The notes below the pieces were generated by a model, which saw only the letters and a program-made list of their open reading frames with translations, had not been told where the DNA came from and did no database searches. Positions 31,503 to 39,224 of a stretch of 64,000 nucleotides of DNA are shown piece by piece. Source of the stretch: Hyphomicrobium sp. GTDB taxonomy: Bacteria > Pseudomonadota > Alphaproteobacteria > Rhizobiales > Hyphomicrobiaceae. Positions within the stretch are counted from its first letter, which is position 1; each line of letters starts with the position of its first letter. The position numbers were made by a program, and so were the translations under genes. The stretch is taken from the NCBI GenBank assembly GCA_013141015.1, contig JABFRT010000031.1:1-64000 (forward strand), given 5' to 3'.

Positions 31503-32116
31503 GGTTTAAGCGTCTCGACGGCCAAGCGAATGAGATCGGCGGTGCGATCGACGCCAAGCTTGACCTTCATTTGCGTGCAGATGTTGGCCACCGTTTTATA
31601 GGCAATGCCAAGGCCCTCAGAAATTGCCGTCATGCTTTTGCCTTGACCGAGCAGCCGCAGAATTTCGACTTCCCTGAGCGACAGGACCTGAAGGGGATCT
31701 TCGTTGCTCGCATGACTTGTGGCGATGCGCGATGCGAGGTCACGATCAACGTACTGGCCACCGCTTGCAACAGTGCGCACCGCCATCAGCAATTCTTCAA
31801 CCGGTGCACTCTTGCTGACATAGCCGCGTGCGCCCGCGCGCAGAGCCCGCACAGCGTACACCGGCTCGTGATGCATGCTGAAAATGATAACTTTGGCTTG
31901 GTTGTCGGAAATGTGCAGGCGGCGCAGCATTTCAAGCCCGCCCGGACCTTCCAGGTTGAGGTCGAGAATGACGACGTTGGGGCGCTCGCGCTTGTAGGTC
32001 TCAAGCGCGCTGTCGACGGAGGGGGCTTCCGATAACTCGACATCGAAATGGGCCGAGAGCAGGCGGCTCAAGCCTTCCCGTACCACGCCGTGATCGTCGA
32101 CGATTAGGATCTTCAT
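31499..32116 (-). CDS. NarL/FixJ-type response regulator
   Basis: A 205-residue two-component regulator. The receiver domain (1-120) has the acidic pair D8/D9, the phospho-acceptor D52 in VVILDLNLEG and the conserved lysine in GYVSKSAP. A LuxR-type helix-turn-helix follows (LSLREVEILRLLGQGKSMTAISEGLGIAYKTVANICTQMKVKLGV). The start at 32116 overlaps the stop of the kinase gene by four bases, so the pair is co-translated. The target genes are not known. Confidence 0.9.
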   Translation of the reverse strand: MKILIVDDHGVVREGLSRLLSAHFDVELSEAPSVDSALETYKRERPNVVILDLNLEGPGGLEMLRRLHISDNQAKVIIFSMHHEPVYAVRALRAGARGYVSKSAPVEELLMAVRTVASGGQYVDRDLASRIATSHASNEDPLQVLSLREVEILRLLGQGKSMTAISEGLGIAYKTVANICTQMKVKLGVDRTADLIRLAVETLKP

Positions 32117-33468
32117 GAGTTGTTCGCAGTGTCCCTGTGTTCGGCGGAAGGCCGCCGTGCCGGTTGCATGTAGGGCATCTCCGCCCTCAAGCACACGCCT
32201 TGGCCATTAGTCCCCGATTGAATAGTGAGCGTGCCGCCCATGCGGGCAAGCCGGTCGCGCATGCCGGACAGGCCAAAACCTTTGCGCTCGCTGGCTTTAA
32301 GCCCGCCGCCGTCGTCCGTGACGGAAACGACAAGCATTCCGGTATCGAGTTTGCGCGTTGCAAGTGAGATATGTGCCGGTTTGCCGTGGCGCACGGCGTT
32401 GCTGGTGCCTTCCTGCAAGATGCGGAATGCGGTCTCATCGAGCGCGCCGCCAAAACTCTCGTCGGAGCAATCAATGTCGAATTGGATCGCGGGATAGCGG
32501 GCACGCCAAAACGCTGCCAGCTGTTCTGCTGCGTGCGAAACGCCAAGGTCCAAAAGCATCCCGGGACGCAGCCGGCTTAACACCGAACGCAGATGCGACT
32601 GCATGTGCGCCACCGATTGGCGGATCGCCTGCGAGCGTGCGCTCACATCAGCGGTTGCGCCGCGGTCGAGCAGAACGGGAATGGTTTGCGCATCGACGTC
32701 GACTGCAAACAAAAAAGGCCCAACCTCGTCATGCAAATCGCGGGCGATTTCCGCGCGCTCTTCGTCTTGAATGGAATTGAGCTGGGCATTCAGGCTGCGG
32801 TTCTGCACTTCGGCATCCGCTAATTTGGCGGCCATTGTGTTGAAGCCCTTGTAGATCGCAGCCAACTCTTCTGGGCCGCTTTCCGAGACATGGGCTTGAT
32901 AGTCTCCGCCGCCCACCTGCTGGAGTGCAAGCGACAAGGATTCAAGTGGCCGTAAAGCCCGGCCCAACGTGACCGATATCATCGCCAGCACAAGCGTGCA
33001 GAACCCAGCGACGATTGCCAGTTTAAGCTTGGCATCCTCCCAGACTTCGGTGACTTCATTCAGCGGGTCTGCTTGCAAAACGATTTTGCCGCGCTCGTCA
33101 GGCAGCAGCAGTTCAGCGCTATGCGGTGTGCCGGTCAGCAGGCGTTGCAACCAGCCGGGCGCTGGGTCTGCCGGAGGGCGCACGCGCGATTGAAACTTGG
33201 TTTTGCTGTCGCTGGTGACCAGGGTTGCGCGGAGATGCCGGTCGCCGTCGAATGTCGAAACAACGCGTTCAATCTGGCCGTCGGAAATCGGTCCTGGCAG
33301 GAACGGCAGCACCGCGTCGCGCAGTGCATTGTCTCCAACCGCAATCGCCGAAGACATCTCAAGTTCAATTTTGCGCGTGCCATGCCAATAAGTCAGCAAA
33401 CCGCCGGCCAACAGGCTGGCAGCGAGAAGCAGAGCAATGAGGGCGAGCAGACGGCGCCGCAGCGACAT
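32113..33468 (-). CDS. Two-component sensor histidine kinase (NarX/UhpB-like)
   Basis: A 451-residue inner-membrane kinase. It has a first membrane helix at residues 7-27, a periplasmic sensor of about 115 residues, a second helix at about 148-168, a HAMP linker, the HisKA_3 dimerisation helix with H246 in AEIARDLHDEVGP, and a GHKL ATPase domain with NAVRHGKPAHI, TDDGGGLKASERKGFGLSGMRDR. It autophosphorylates and passes phosphate to the overlapping response regulator. The signal is unknown; the periplasmic domain is not a family I recognise. Confidence 0.9.
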   Translation of the reverse strand: MSLRRRLLALIALLLAASLLAGGLLTYWHGTRKIELEMSSAIAVGDNALRDAVLPFLPGPISDGQIERVVSTFDGDRHLRATLVTSDSKTKFQSRVRPPADPAPGWLQRLLTGTPHSAELLLPDERGKIVLQADPLNEVTEVWEDAKLKLAIVAGFCTLVLAMISVTLGRALRPLESLSLALQQVGGGDYQAHVSESGPEELAAIYKGFNTMAAKLADAEVQNRSLNAQLNSIQDEERAEIARDLHDEVGPFLFAVDVDAQTIPVLLDRGATADVSARSQAIRQSVAHMQSHLRSVLSRLRPGMLLDLGVSHAAEQLAAFWRARYPAIQFDIDCSDESFGGALDETAFRILQEGTSNAVRHGKPAHISLATRKLDTGMLVVSVTDDGGGLKASERKGFGLSGMRDRLARMGGTLTIQSGTNGQGVCLRAEMPYMQPARRPSAEHRDTANNS

Positions 33469-33623
33469 ATTGGGGTCTCGAATAAATCTGTAATACTATA
33501 ACTATTTGAAATGCCTGGGCGCAAGGCACCAAGCGGCGGGAATTTTTCCCGAAAGCTGGGTAATCGTCTGGTTTGGCAAACTTCCTGCATTCACCATTGC
33601 GTGTTCCAAGGAGGCAGCCGCCA
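33469..33623. other. AT-rich intergenic region between the kinase and a small gene
   Basis: It holds an AT-rich block (AATAAATCTGTAATACTATAACTATT, split over about 33480-33505) that could supply promoters in both directions. No clear operator was identified. Confidence 0.35.
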
Positions 33624-33818
33624 ATGCCATCTCACTTTCAAGTTTATCTCGGAAATCTCAATCGTGTCCGGCTTTCGGAAATGATTGATTTTTATGCGAT
33701 GCAAGCGCGCATTGACCGCGCCAAACCGTCGTTGGTGTTTCAGCCGTTGACGGGCCGCTGTTATAGTTATGATGGCATCGCAGCGCCCCAGCCGTCCATG
33801 AATGGCACAAACGGCTAA
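33624..33818 (+). CDS. Small hypothetical protein, 64 residues
   Basis: It starts MPSHFQVYLGNLNRVRLSEM and is predicted soluble. Support comes from a strong AAGGAGG at 33608-33614, nine bases before the ATG, and from a terminator shortly after the stop (33848-33882). The protein has no membrane segment or recognised motif. It may be real, or the signals may belong to a non-coding transcript. Confidence 0.45.
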   Translation: MPSHFQVYLGNLNRVRLSEMIDFYAMQARIDRAKPSLVFQPLTGRCYSYDGIAAPQPSMNGTNG

Positions 33819-33847
33819 TACGCTTCGTATCGGCCCCCTCGAAACTC

Positions 33848-33882
33848 AACCGCCACGCCATATCCGCGCGGCGGTTTTTTTT
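33848..33882 (+). terminator. Rho-independent terminator
   Basis: Stem AACCGCC (33848-33854) with GGCGGTT (33870-33876) followed by a run of eight T. It ends the plus-strand transcript carrying the 64-residue gene, facing the convergent polysaccharide gene. Confidence 0.8.
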
Positions 33883-33925
33883 CGGCGCCAATTCAATTCG
33901 GCGCCACGTCTTAATGTGCGCGGTG

Positions 33926-35374
33926 CTATATGCTTCCGCCAACGATGCGGTTCTGGCGCCGGGGGCCGGGACGGCGCCGCGGATGCGCTAAGCGGCCGAG
34001 CGGTATTGGCAGCCGCTTCGGTATGCGCCCGGTTATGCGAACGCCGCGCTTTGACGGCGGAACAATCAATATCGCCCGCATCAGGACCGGCCGCACGTCG
34101 CGCACGATCCGCGCCTTGCGTTTGACCCGGGTATCGCTGGCCATCAGTCCCCAGCAGACGCCCATCAGCAAGTAGAAGTGGCGCCAATGATCGGTGTCGA
34201 TCAGATACCCTTCAATGATATTGCCGGCCAGGGCCGCATAGGCGATGACAAACAGCAGCTGAGTTTGGGTCGGTCTCAAGGCGTGCCGGAAACCGAGCAC
34301 CAGCGTGCCGAGACAGACGATCAGATAGACCATCCCTCCGAGCCACCCGGCATTCATGAACATGCTCAGATAGACGTTATGGGCTTCTTCATGATGGTAG
34401 AAGTGCGTGAATGTCTGGCCGCCGATTCCGAGCGGATTTTCAAGTATCAGCGCAAAGGCCTTCTGTTGGCCGCCAAACCTTCCCTCGGGACCTTCATCAT
34501 AGGGCTGTGTCAGTGCGGCGCGTTCTTCCAGCAACTGCGCGACGCCATCGCTTTGTAAAGCCACCGCCAGCAGCAGGCCGAGGATGCCTGCGCCCAGCAG
34601 CACCAAACCACCGAGTTTCAAACGCTGGATATTGCGTTCGGCGGAATACAGGTAAACATAGCCGTAGATGGCGAGAGCGATCGCGGTCGCTGCCCACGCG
34701 CCGCGCGAGAAGCTGAACAGAATGGCCAGTGTGATCAACGCGGCCGCCGCCAAAGGCAGGATGCCTCGGGCGAGGGGGCGGACCAGCCAAAGATGCAAGG
34801 CCATCAACAGGCCGGGGATCAAGAAGGGGCCGAAAACGTTGGGGTCTTTGAATGTCCCTGTTGCGCGGCCGTAGCGGGTCAGCAAATCAAAGGCACCCGG
34901 AAACAGGTCAAGATAGCCAACAACACCGAGAGCCGCCGCCAAAACCGTCGCCGTGAAATAGGCGTTAAGAACGAGGCGGGTGTGCGCCAGCGGATTGCGG
35001 GCGATGAAGCCCGCGAACAGCAGACATGCGCCATAGAGATAGAACGTGACGGTCGAATGCAGTGTCGCTTCCGCTGCATCGCGCGCCAAAAAGCAGCTGA
35101 TCGCAAGGCACGCAGCGACCACCAGCCAGAGTGCGAAGCCAGCGGTAAGGCCGCGTTTGCCATCAAACAGCCCGATCACCGGCAGAAGTACAAATAGCCC
35201 CATCGTCAATGCGTCGGACGGCGCAGGCTCGGAAAACACCAGAAAGCTCAGCGCTACCGTCAGCCAGACTACGGCGAGTGCCAGTCTATGGACAGCGCTT
35301 TTGGTACGTCCGGTGCGCGGGCGCTTTGGGATCAGAATTGCGGGCGCCGGATCAAGCGTCAGTGCATTGGACAT
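33926..35374 (-). CDS. O-antigen ligase / Wzy-type polymerase family protein
   Basis: A 482-residue integral membrane protein with about ten to twelve hydrophobic segments. The Wzy_C-like periplasmic loop contains EGRFGGQQKAFALILENPLGIGGQTF...HHEEAHNVYLSMFMNAGWLG, including the conserved arginine- and histidine-bearing motifs, followed by the final helices. It would polymerise or ligate lipid-linked repeat units on the periplasmic side. The C-terminal 60 residues are strongly basic and cytoplasmic. It belongs to the exopolysaccharide gene group extending to 42665. Confidence 0.8.
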   Translation of the reverse strand: MSNALTLDPAPAILIPKRPRTGRTKSAVHRLALAVVWLTVALSFLVFSEPAPSDALTMGLFVLLPVIGLFDGKRGLTAGFALWLVVAACLAISCFLARDAAEATLHSTVTFYLYGACLLFAGFIARNPLAHTRLVLNAYFTATVLAAALGVVGYLDLFPGAFDLLTRYGRATGTFKDPNVFGPFLIPGLLMALHLWLVRPLARGILPLAAAALITLAILFSFSRGAWAATAIALAIYGYVYLYSAERNIQRLKLGGLVLLGAGILGLLLAVALQSDGVAQLLEERAALTQPYDEGPEGRFGGQQKAFALILENPLGIGGQTFTHFYHHEEAHNVYLSMFMNAGWLGGMVYLIVCLGTLVLGFRHALRPTQTQLLFVIAYAALAGNIIEGYLIDTDHWRHFYLLMGVCWGLMASDTRVKRKARIVRDVRPVLMRAILIVPPSKRGVRITGRIPKRLPIPLGRLAHPRRRPGPRRQNRIVGGSI

Positions 35375-35481
35375 GGCTGTGACTTACGTTTGCCGGAAGT
35401 GATGGCGGGTATTTGGAGGGACGTCCGTCATAAAATCCTCGACAGCACTTTGCAGGCTTGAGTGAAGCGGCCCAAATCCGG

Positions 35482-37014
35482 TCAATAAGCGTTCTCGGAT
35501 TTGAGCAGTGACACCGGCGTTTTCAGCAGAATGTAGATGTCGAAAAACACGCTCCAATTTTCGATGTAATAGAGGTCGTGTTCTACGCGTTTGAGGATCT
35601 TTTCCTCAGTGTCGGTCTCGCCGCGCCAGCCGTTGATTTGCGCCCACCCGGTGATACCGGGCTTGACCTTATGGCGTGCGAAATATCCATCGACGACTTC
35701 GTCATAGAGTTGCGTGCCGGCTTTTGCTTGAACAGCGTGCGGACGCGGCCCGACGAGTGACAGATCGCCAAGAAGGACGTTAAATAGCTGTGGCAATTCA
35801 TCCAGGCTTGACTTGCGAATGAAGCGGCCGACGCGGGTCACGCGCGGATCGCCCTTGGTGACGAGTTGCGTTGCAGCCGCGTCGCAGCGGTCGGTGTACA
35901 TGGAGCGGAATTTGAAGACTTCGATCATCTCGTTGTTGAAGCCGTAGCGCTTCTGGCGGAACAGCACCGGGCCTTTGCTGTCGAGTTTCACGGCCAGCGC
36001 GACCAGCGCCATGACGGGCGCCAGGAACACGAGAGCCGCCGCGCCGACGAACTTGTCGAACAGCCATTTGGAAATGGTGCCCCAGTCTGCAATTGGCTTG
36101 TCATAGAGGTCGATCATGGCGACCGTGCCGACATGCGAATAGGTGCGCGGCGAGAAGCGCAGCGACGTTGCTCGCGCCGGCATTTTGATGTCGGCCGGCA
36201 ATACGGAGATCTGCCGCACTACGCTCGCGAGCCGGTCTTCGGCGGCCAACGGTAGTGCAACTATGACCAGATCGAGACGCGTGGCGCGGCTCATGGCGAT
36301 CAAGTCGTCGAGCCCGCCGAGGCGCGGATACCCCGACACTTGGCGCGGTGCGCGGTCGTCGTCGCGGTCATCGAAGATGCCGGCAATGCGGACGATGGAG
36401 TCGGTGTCGGCTTCGAGTTGGCCGATCAGGTCTTCGGTCACCGACCCTGCGCCATAGATGACGGCGCGCTGATAGAGCCGTCCGCTCTTGGCCCATCCGC
36501 GCATGGTCCAAGCGACAAAAATGCGGCCAGCGACCAAGGCGACGGCGCCCGCAAGATACCACGCGCCAAGCCAGAAACGCGAAACGTCTGCGCCGATTTT
36601 GAGGAAGAAGATGGTCGCCACAAGTCCGGCAAACGCGATTGTCCAGCCAAGCACGATGGCTGGCATCTTCTCAACAAACGAGGACAGCACGCGCAGCGTA
36701 TAAAGGCCGAGCAATTCTAGGGTTGCGACCGCCGCTGCGCCGGTCAGAATGGCAGCCGTGATATAGCGCGAATTTCCGAGAACGCCGGTTTCATTGATGT
36801 ACATGTGGGCGATGAAAAGCCCGAGCGCGGTCACGAGCAAGAAGTCTGTGAGGCGCACAAGTCCGCGCACTACGACAGGTGAAATCACACTCGATTTGTC
36901 GGCGGTCCGTGTATCGGCGAGGCGGGCGCCGTGCAGCGGGATCGGCTCAGCCGCGCCAAACCCCCGGTTCAGCGCCGTTGCGTTCGATGTTGGGGACTTC
37001 AGAGAAAAAACCAT
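35482..37014 (-). CDS. Undecaprenyl-phosphate glucose phosphotransferase (initiating sugar transferase)
   Basis: A 510-residue polyprenyl glycosylphosphotransferase. It has four N-terminal membrane segments, a CoA-binding-like central domain ([21 protein letters not shown]), a fifth membrane helix ([21 protein letters not shown]) and the catalytic bacterial-sugar-transferase domain with [41 protein letters not shown] and [15 protein letters not shown]. It transfers hexose-1-phosphate from a UDP-sugar to undecaprenyl phosphate, the first step of exopolysaccharide assembly. The length and layout match the WcaJ/TIGR03023 type. Confidence 0.92.
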   Translation of the reverse strand: MVFSLKSPTSNATALNRGFGAAEPIPLHGARLADTRTADKSSVISPVVVRGLVRLTDFLLVTALGLFIAHMYINETGVLGNSRYITAAILTGAAAVATLELLGLYTLRVLSSFVEKMPAIVLGWTIAFAGLVATIFFLKIGADVSRFWLGAWYLAGAVALVAGRIFVAWTMRGWAKSGRLYQRAVIYGAGSVTEDLIGQLEADTDSIVRIAGIFDDRDDDRAPRQVSGYPRLGGLDDLIAMSRATRLDLVIVALPLAAEDRLASVVRQISVLPADIKMPARATSLRFSPRTYSHVGTVAMIDLYDKPIADWGTISKWLFDKFVGAAALVFLAPVMALVALAVKLDSKGPVLFRQKRYGFNNEMIEVFKFRSMYTDRCDAAATQLVTKGDPRVTRVGRFIRKSSLDELPQLFNVLLGDLSLVGPRPHAVQAKAGTQLYDEVVDGYFARHKVKPGITGWAQINGWRGETDTEEKILKRVEHDLYYIENWSVFFDIYILLKTPVSLLKSENAY

Positions 37015-37124
37015 AGGACTTGGACTCGCAGGTCATCATTTGGCGTGTGATGACTGTGAGCAAGCATTGTCCGTGCCATGAGCGGTTAACCGACGTTAAC
37101 AGCCGCAATGATTTACAAACACGG

Positions 37125-38240
37125 TTAGCGATTGGCGGACGCGTAGAAGTCGAGTACGGCGCTGGTCATACCCGACACCGTGAATTTCGCGGCAACGTTG
37201 TCTCTGAGGCGCTTGGCCTTTGCGGCCGCCGCCGCGGGAATGGATAACGTCTCGCGCAGCGCCGTACTCAATGCGGGCACGTTGCCCGGTGCAATCAGCC
37301 CCGTATCAGTGCCCGCGACAATTTCCGGAATGCCGCCGACGTTGGTCGAGATCAATGGCAGCCCGGCCGCGGCCGCTTCGAGCACGACATAAGGAAAGCT
37401 TTCAGCGAGCGAAGGCACAACCATGACGCGGCCAAGATTAAAAGCAAGGCGTGCGGGCAATGCGCCGGTAAAGGTGATCAAATCCGGCAGCCCAAGCGCT
37501 TCGGCCTTGGCTTTCAGAGCATCACCATCCGGCCCGGAGCCGACAATTGCGGCAGTCACTTTGCGCTCGCCCTGCAACGCCGCAATCGCGTCGATCAAAA
37601 CGTCGATGCCTTTGAGGTGGCGAAGTTCACCGACGAACAGCAGATCTTTGGCGTCATTGCCCGGCTGCGCCAATTCAAAGTCAGCTGGCTGCAAACCGTT
37701 TGGAATAACGCGGATGGGAACGCTTGGAACCCGCACGCGTTCGGCGTAGACGCGGGCTGCGTAGGCACTTTCGAAAATAACACCGGTTGAATAGCGCTCC
37801 AAAATCCGCTCAAGGCCGAGGAAGATTTTGGCTTCAGCCGTGCCGGGCTTGAAATGCAGGCTTCCGCCGTGCGGCGTGTAGAATGATTTGATTTGCGGAT
37901 TTTTGTGCTTGAGCGCGCGAACGGCTAATCGTGCATAAGCACCGCCTTTGGCACCATGGCCATGCAACACGTCGAGATTGAGGGTGCGGGCGTGTGCCAA
38001 CACGGTGCGGTAGGCTTGCACGTCACCGAGGCCCGGATTCCGGCTCATCGGTGTGCGCAAGATGCCAAGTGTCAGGAGAGGCGCAACCGCATCAAACTTC
38101 GATGAGGTTAGGCGGTCTTCGGCATTGCTGTCGGCCAGTATGCCGACGTCGTGGCCAAGCCGCGCCTGCTCAGCCGCGAGATCAAGCACGTGCCGGAACA
38201 ACCCGCCGACGGGTGCGCGAAGGCAATGAAGAATACGCAT
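37125..38240 (-). CDS. Glycosyltransferase family 4 protein
   Basis: A 371-residue GT-B glycosyltransferase. N-terminal motif ILHCLRAPVGGLFRHVLDLAAEQARLGHDVGIL; the C-terminal donor site has FVGELRHLKGIDVLIDAIA and the E-x7-E-type PSLAESFPYVVLEAAAAGLPLI. It adds a sugar to the growing lipid-linked unit on the cytoplasmic face. The ATG at 38240 is used; an upstream TTG adds five residues. It sits between the initiating transferase and the export gene. Confidence 0.88.
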   Translation of the reverse strand: MRILHCLRAPVGGLFRHVLDLAAEQARLGHDVGILADSNAEDRLTSSKFDAVAPLLTLGILRTPMSRNPGLGDVQAYRTVLAHARTLNLDVLHGHGAKGGAYARLAVRALKHKNPQIKSFYTPHGGSLHFKPGTAEAKIFLGLERILERYSTGVIFESAYAARVYAERVRVPSVPIRVIPNGLQPADFELAQPGNDAKDLLFVGELRHLKGIDVLIDAIAALQGERKVTAAIVGSGPDGDALKAKAEALGLPDLITFTGALPARLAFNLGRVMVVPSLAESFPYVVLEAAAAGLPLISTNVGGIPEIVAGTDTGLIAPGNVPALSTALRETLSIPAAAAAKAKRLRDNVAAKFTVSGMTSAVLDFYASANR

Positions 38241-38283
38241 CAGGAGGCCCCGCAAACGGACTTAAACAGAGCCTCCTTGGGTC

Positions 38284-39072
38284 TCAGAAGAACCTTTCGA
38301 ACACGTAAACCGTGTCGCCTGGCTTGACCACATAGTCGCCAGGGGCCTCGATTTGTTCGACAAAACCGTTAACGCGGCGTGTGAGGCGGTATTTGCGTTC
38401 GCTGGCGCGGTCGGTGTATCCGCCAGCAATGGCAATCGCGGTTTCAATCGTCATGCCGGAGACATAAGGATATTGGCCGGCGGTCTTGACCTCACCGTAA
38501 ATAAAGAACGGGCGGTTTTGCTGGACATCAACGGTCACCTGCGGGTCCTTGACAAACTGCGAGCCCAGGCGCGAGCGGATGATCCCTTGCAGTTCGCTGG
38601 TGGTCTTGGCACGGGCCGTAACTTCACCGATCAGCGGCACCGAAATCTTGCCGTCGTGATCGACGATGTACTGACGCGACAGGTTCGGCTGGCCATATAC
38701 GAAAATGCGCAACCTGTCGCCGGTATCAAGCAGATAAGGGCCATCGGTTTCAGCAACCGCGCGGGGGCCTATGACTTCGCTTGGCATCATCTGCGGCTCG
38801 CCGTAGGCGACGTGCTGGGCTGAGATATGTGCATCTGCCATTGCCGCGCGGGCATCGATGGGTGGCGCTGCAACTGGGACCGGGTAACCGTTATCGGCCG
38901 GTAGATCGGCAACGGTGACCGCACCGTCTTTCACCGATCCTGCATTTTCCTCCGCCACGATCTGCGCATCGGCAACCGTGAAGGGATTGTTGTCATGCGC
39001 GCATCCGCAGAGAAGTGCGGCAGCAGCTGCGGTGGACATAAGCGTTAAGCGAACTGACATGGACGTACTCAT
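38284..39072 (-). CDS. Polysaccharide export outer-membrane lipoprotein (Wza/ExoF-like)
   Basis: A 262-residue lipoprotein. The signal ends in lipobox LLCGC (MSVRLTLMSTAAAAALLCGC). The mature part has the Poly_export domain (YLLDTGDRLRIFVYGQPNLSRQYIVDHDGKISVPLIGEV) and a SLBB domain (FFIYGEVKTAGQYPYVSGMTIETAIAIAGG). It would form the outer-membrane exit of the polysaccharide. Start 39072 is used; 39060 is an equally possible in-frame ATG. It is divergent from the co-polymerase gene at 39225. Confidence 0.88.
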   Translation of the reverse strand: MSTSMSVRLTLMSTAAAAALLCGCAHDNNPFTVADAQIVAEENAGSVKDGAVTVADLPADNGYPVPVAAPPIDARAAMADAHISAQHVAYGEPQMMPSEVIGPRAVAETDGPYLLDTGDRLRIFVYGQPNLSRQYIVDHDGKISVPLIGEVTARAKTTSELQGIIRSRLGSQFVKDPQVTVDVQQNRPFFIYGEVKTAGQYPYVSGMTIETAIAIAGGYTDRASERKYRLTRRVNGFVEQIEAPGDYVVKPGDTVYVFERFF

Positions 39073-39117
39073 CCCAACTAAAAGAACCCGATAATCGAGA
39101 CGGTACGCCCGCAAAGT

Positions 39118-39147
39118 TAAAAAAATCTGAGCACGTGCATTTTTTTG
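39118..39147. promoter_or_regulatory. Inverted repeat in the divergent exopolysaccharide promoter region
   Basis: A seven-base A-run (39119-39125) and a seven-base T-run (39140-39146) flank the perfect palindrome GCACGTGC (39131-39138). It lies between the divergent wza-like and wzc-like genes. It may be a regulator site; no regulator is identified. Confidence 0.4.
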
Positions 39148-39224
39148 GAACGTTTAACGACTTGCTAACCGCGCAGCCCCTTTACTTTCGAATCAGAAGT
39201 CAACATTCAGACTCGAGCGCACAC

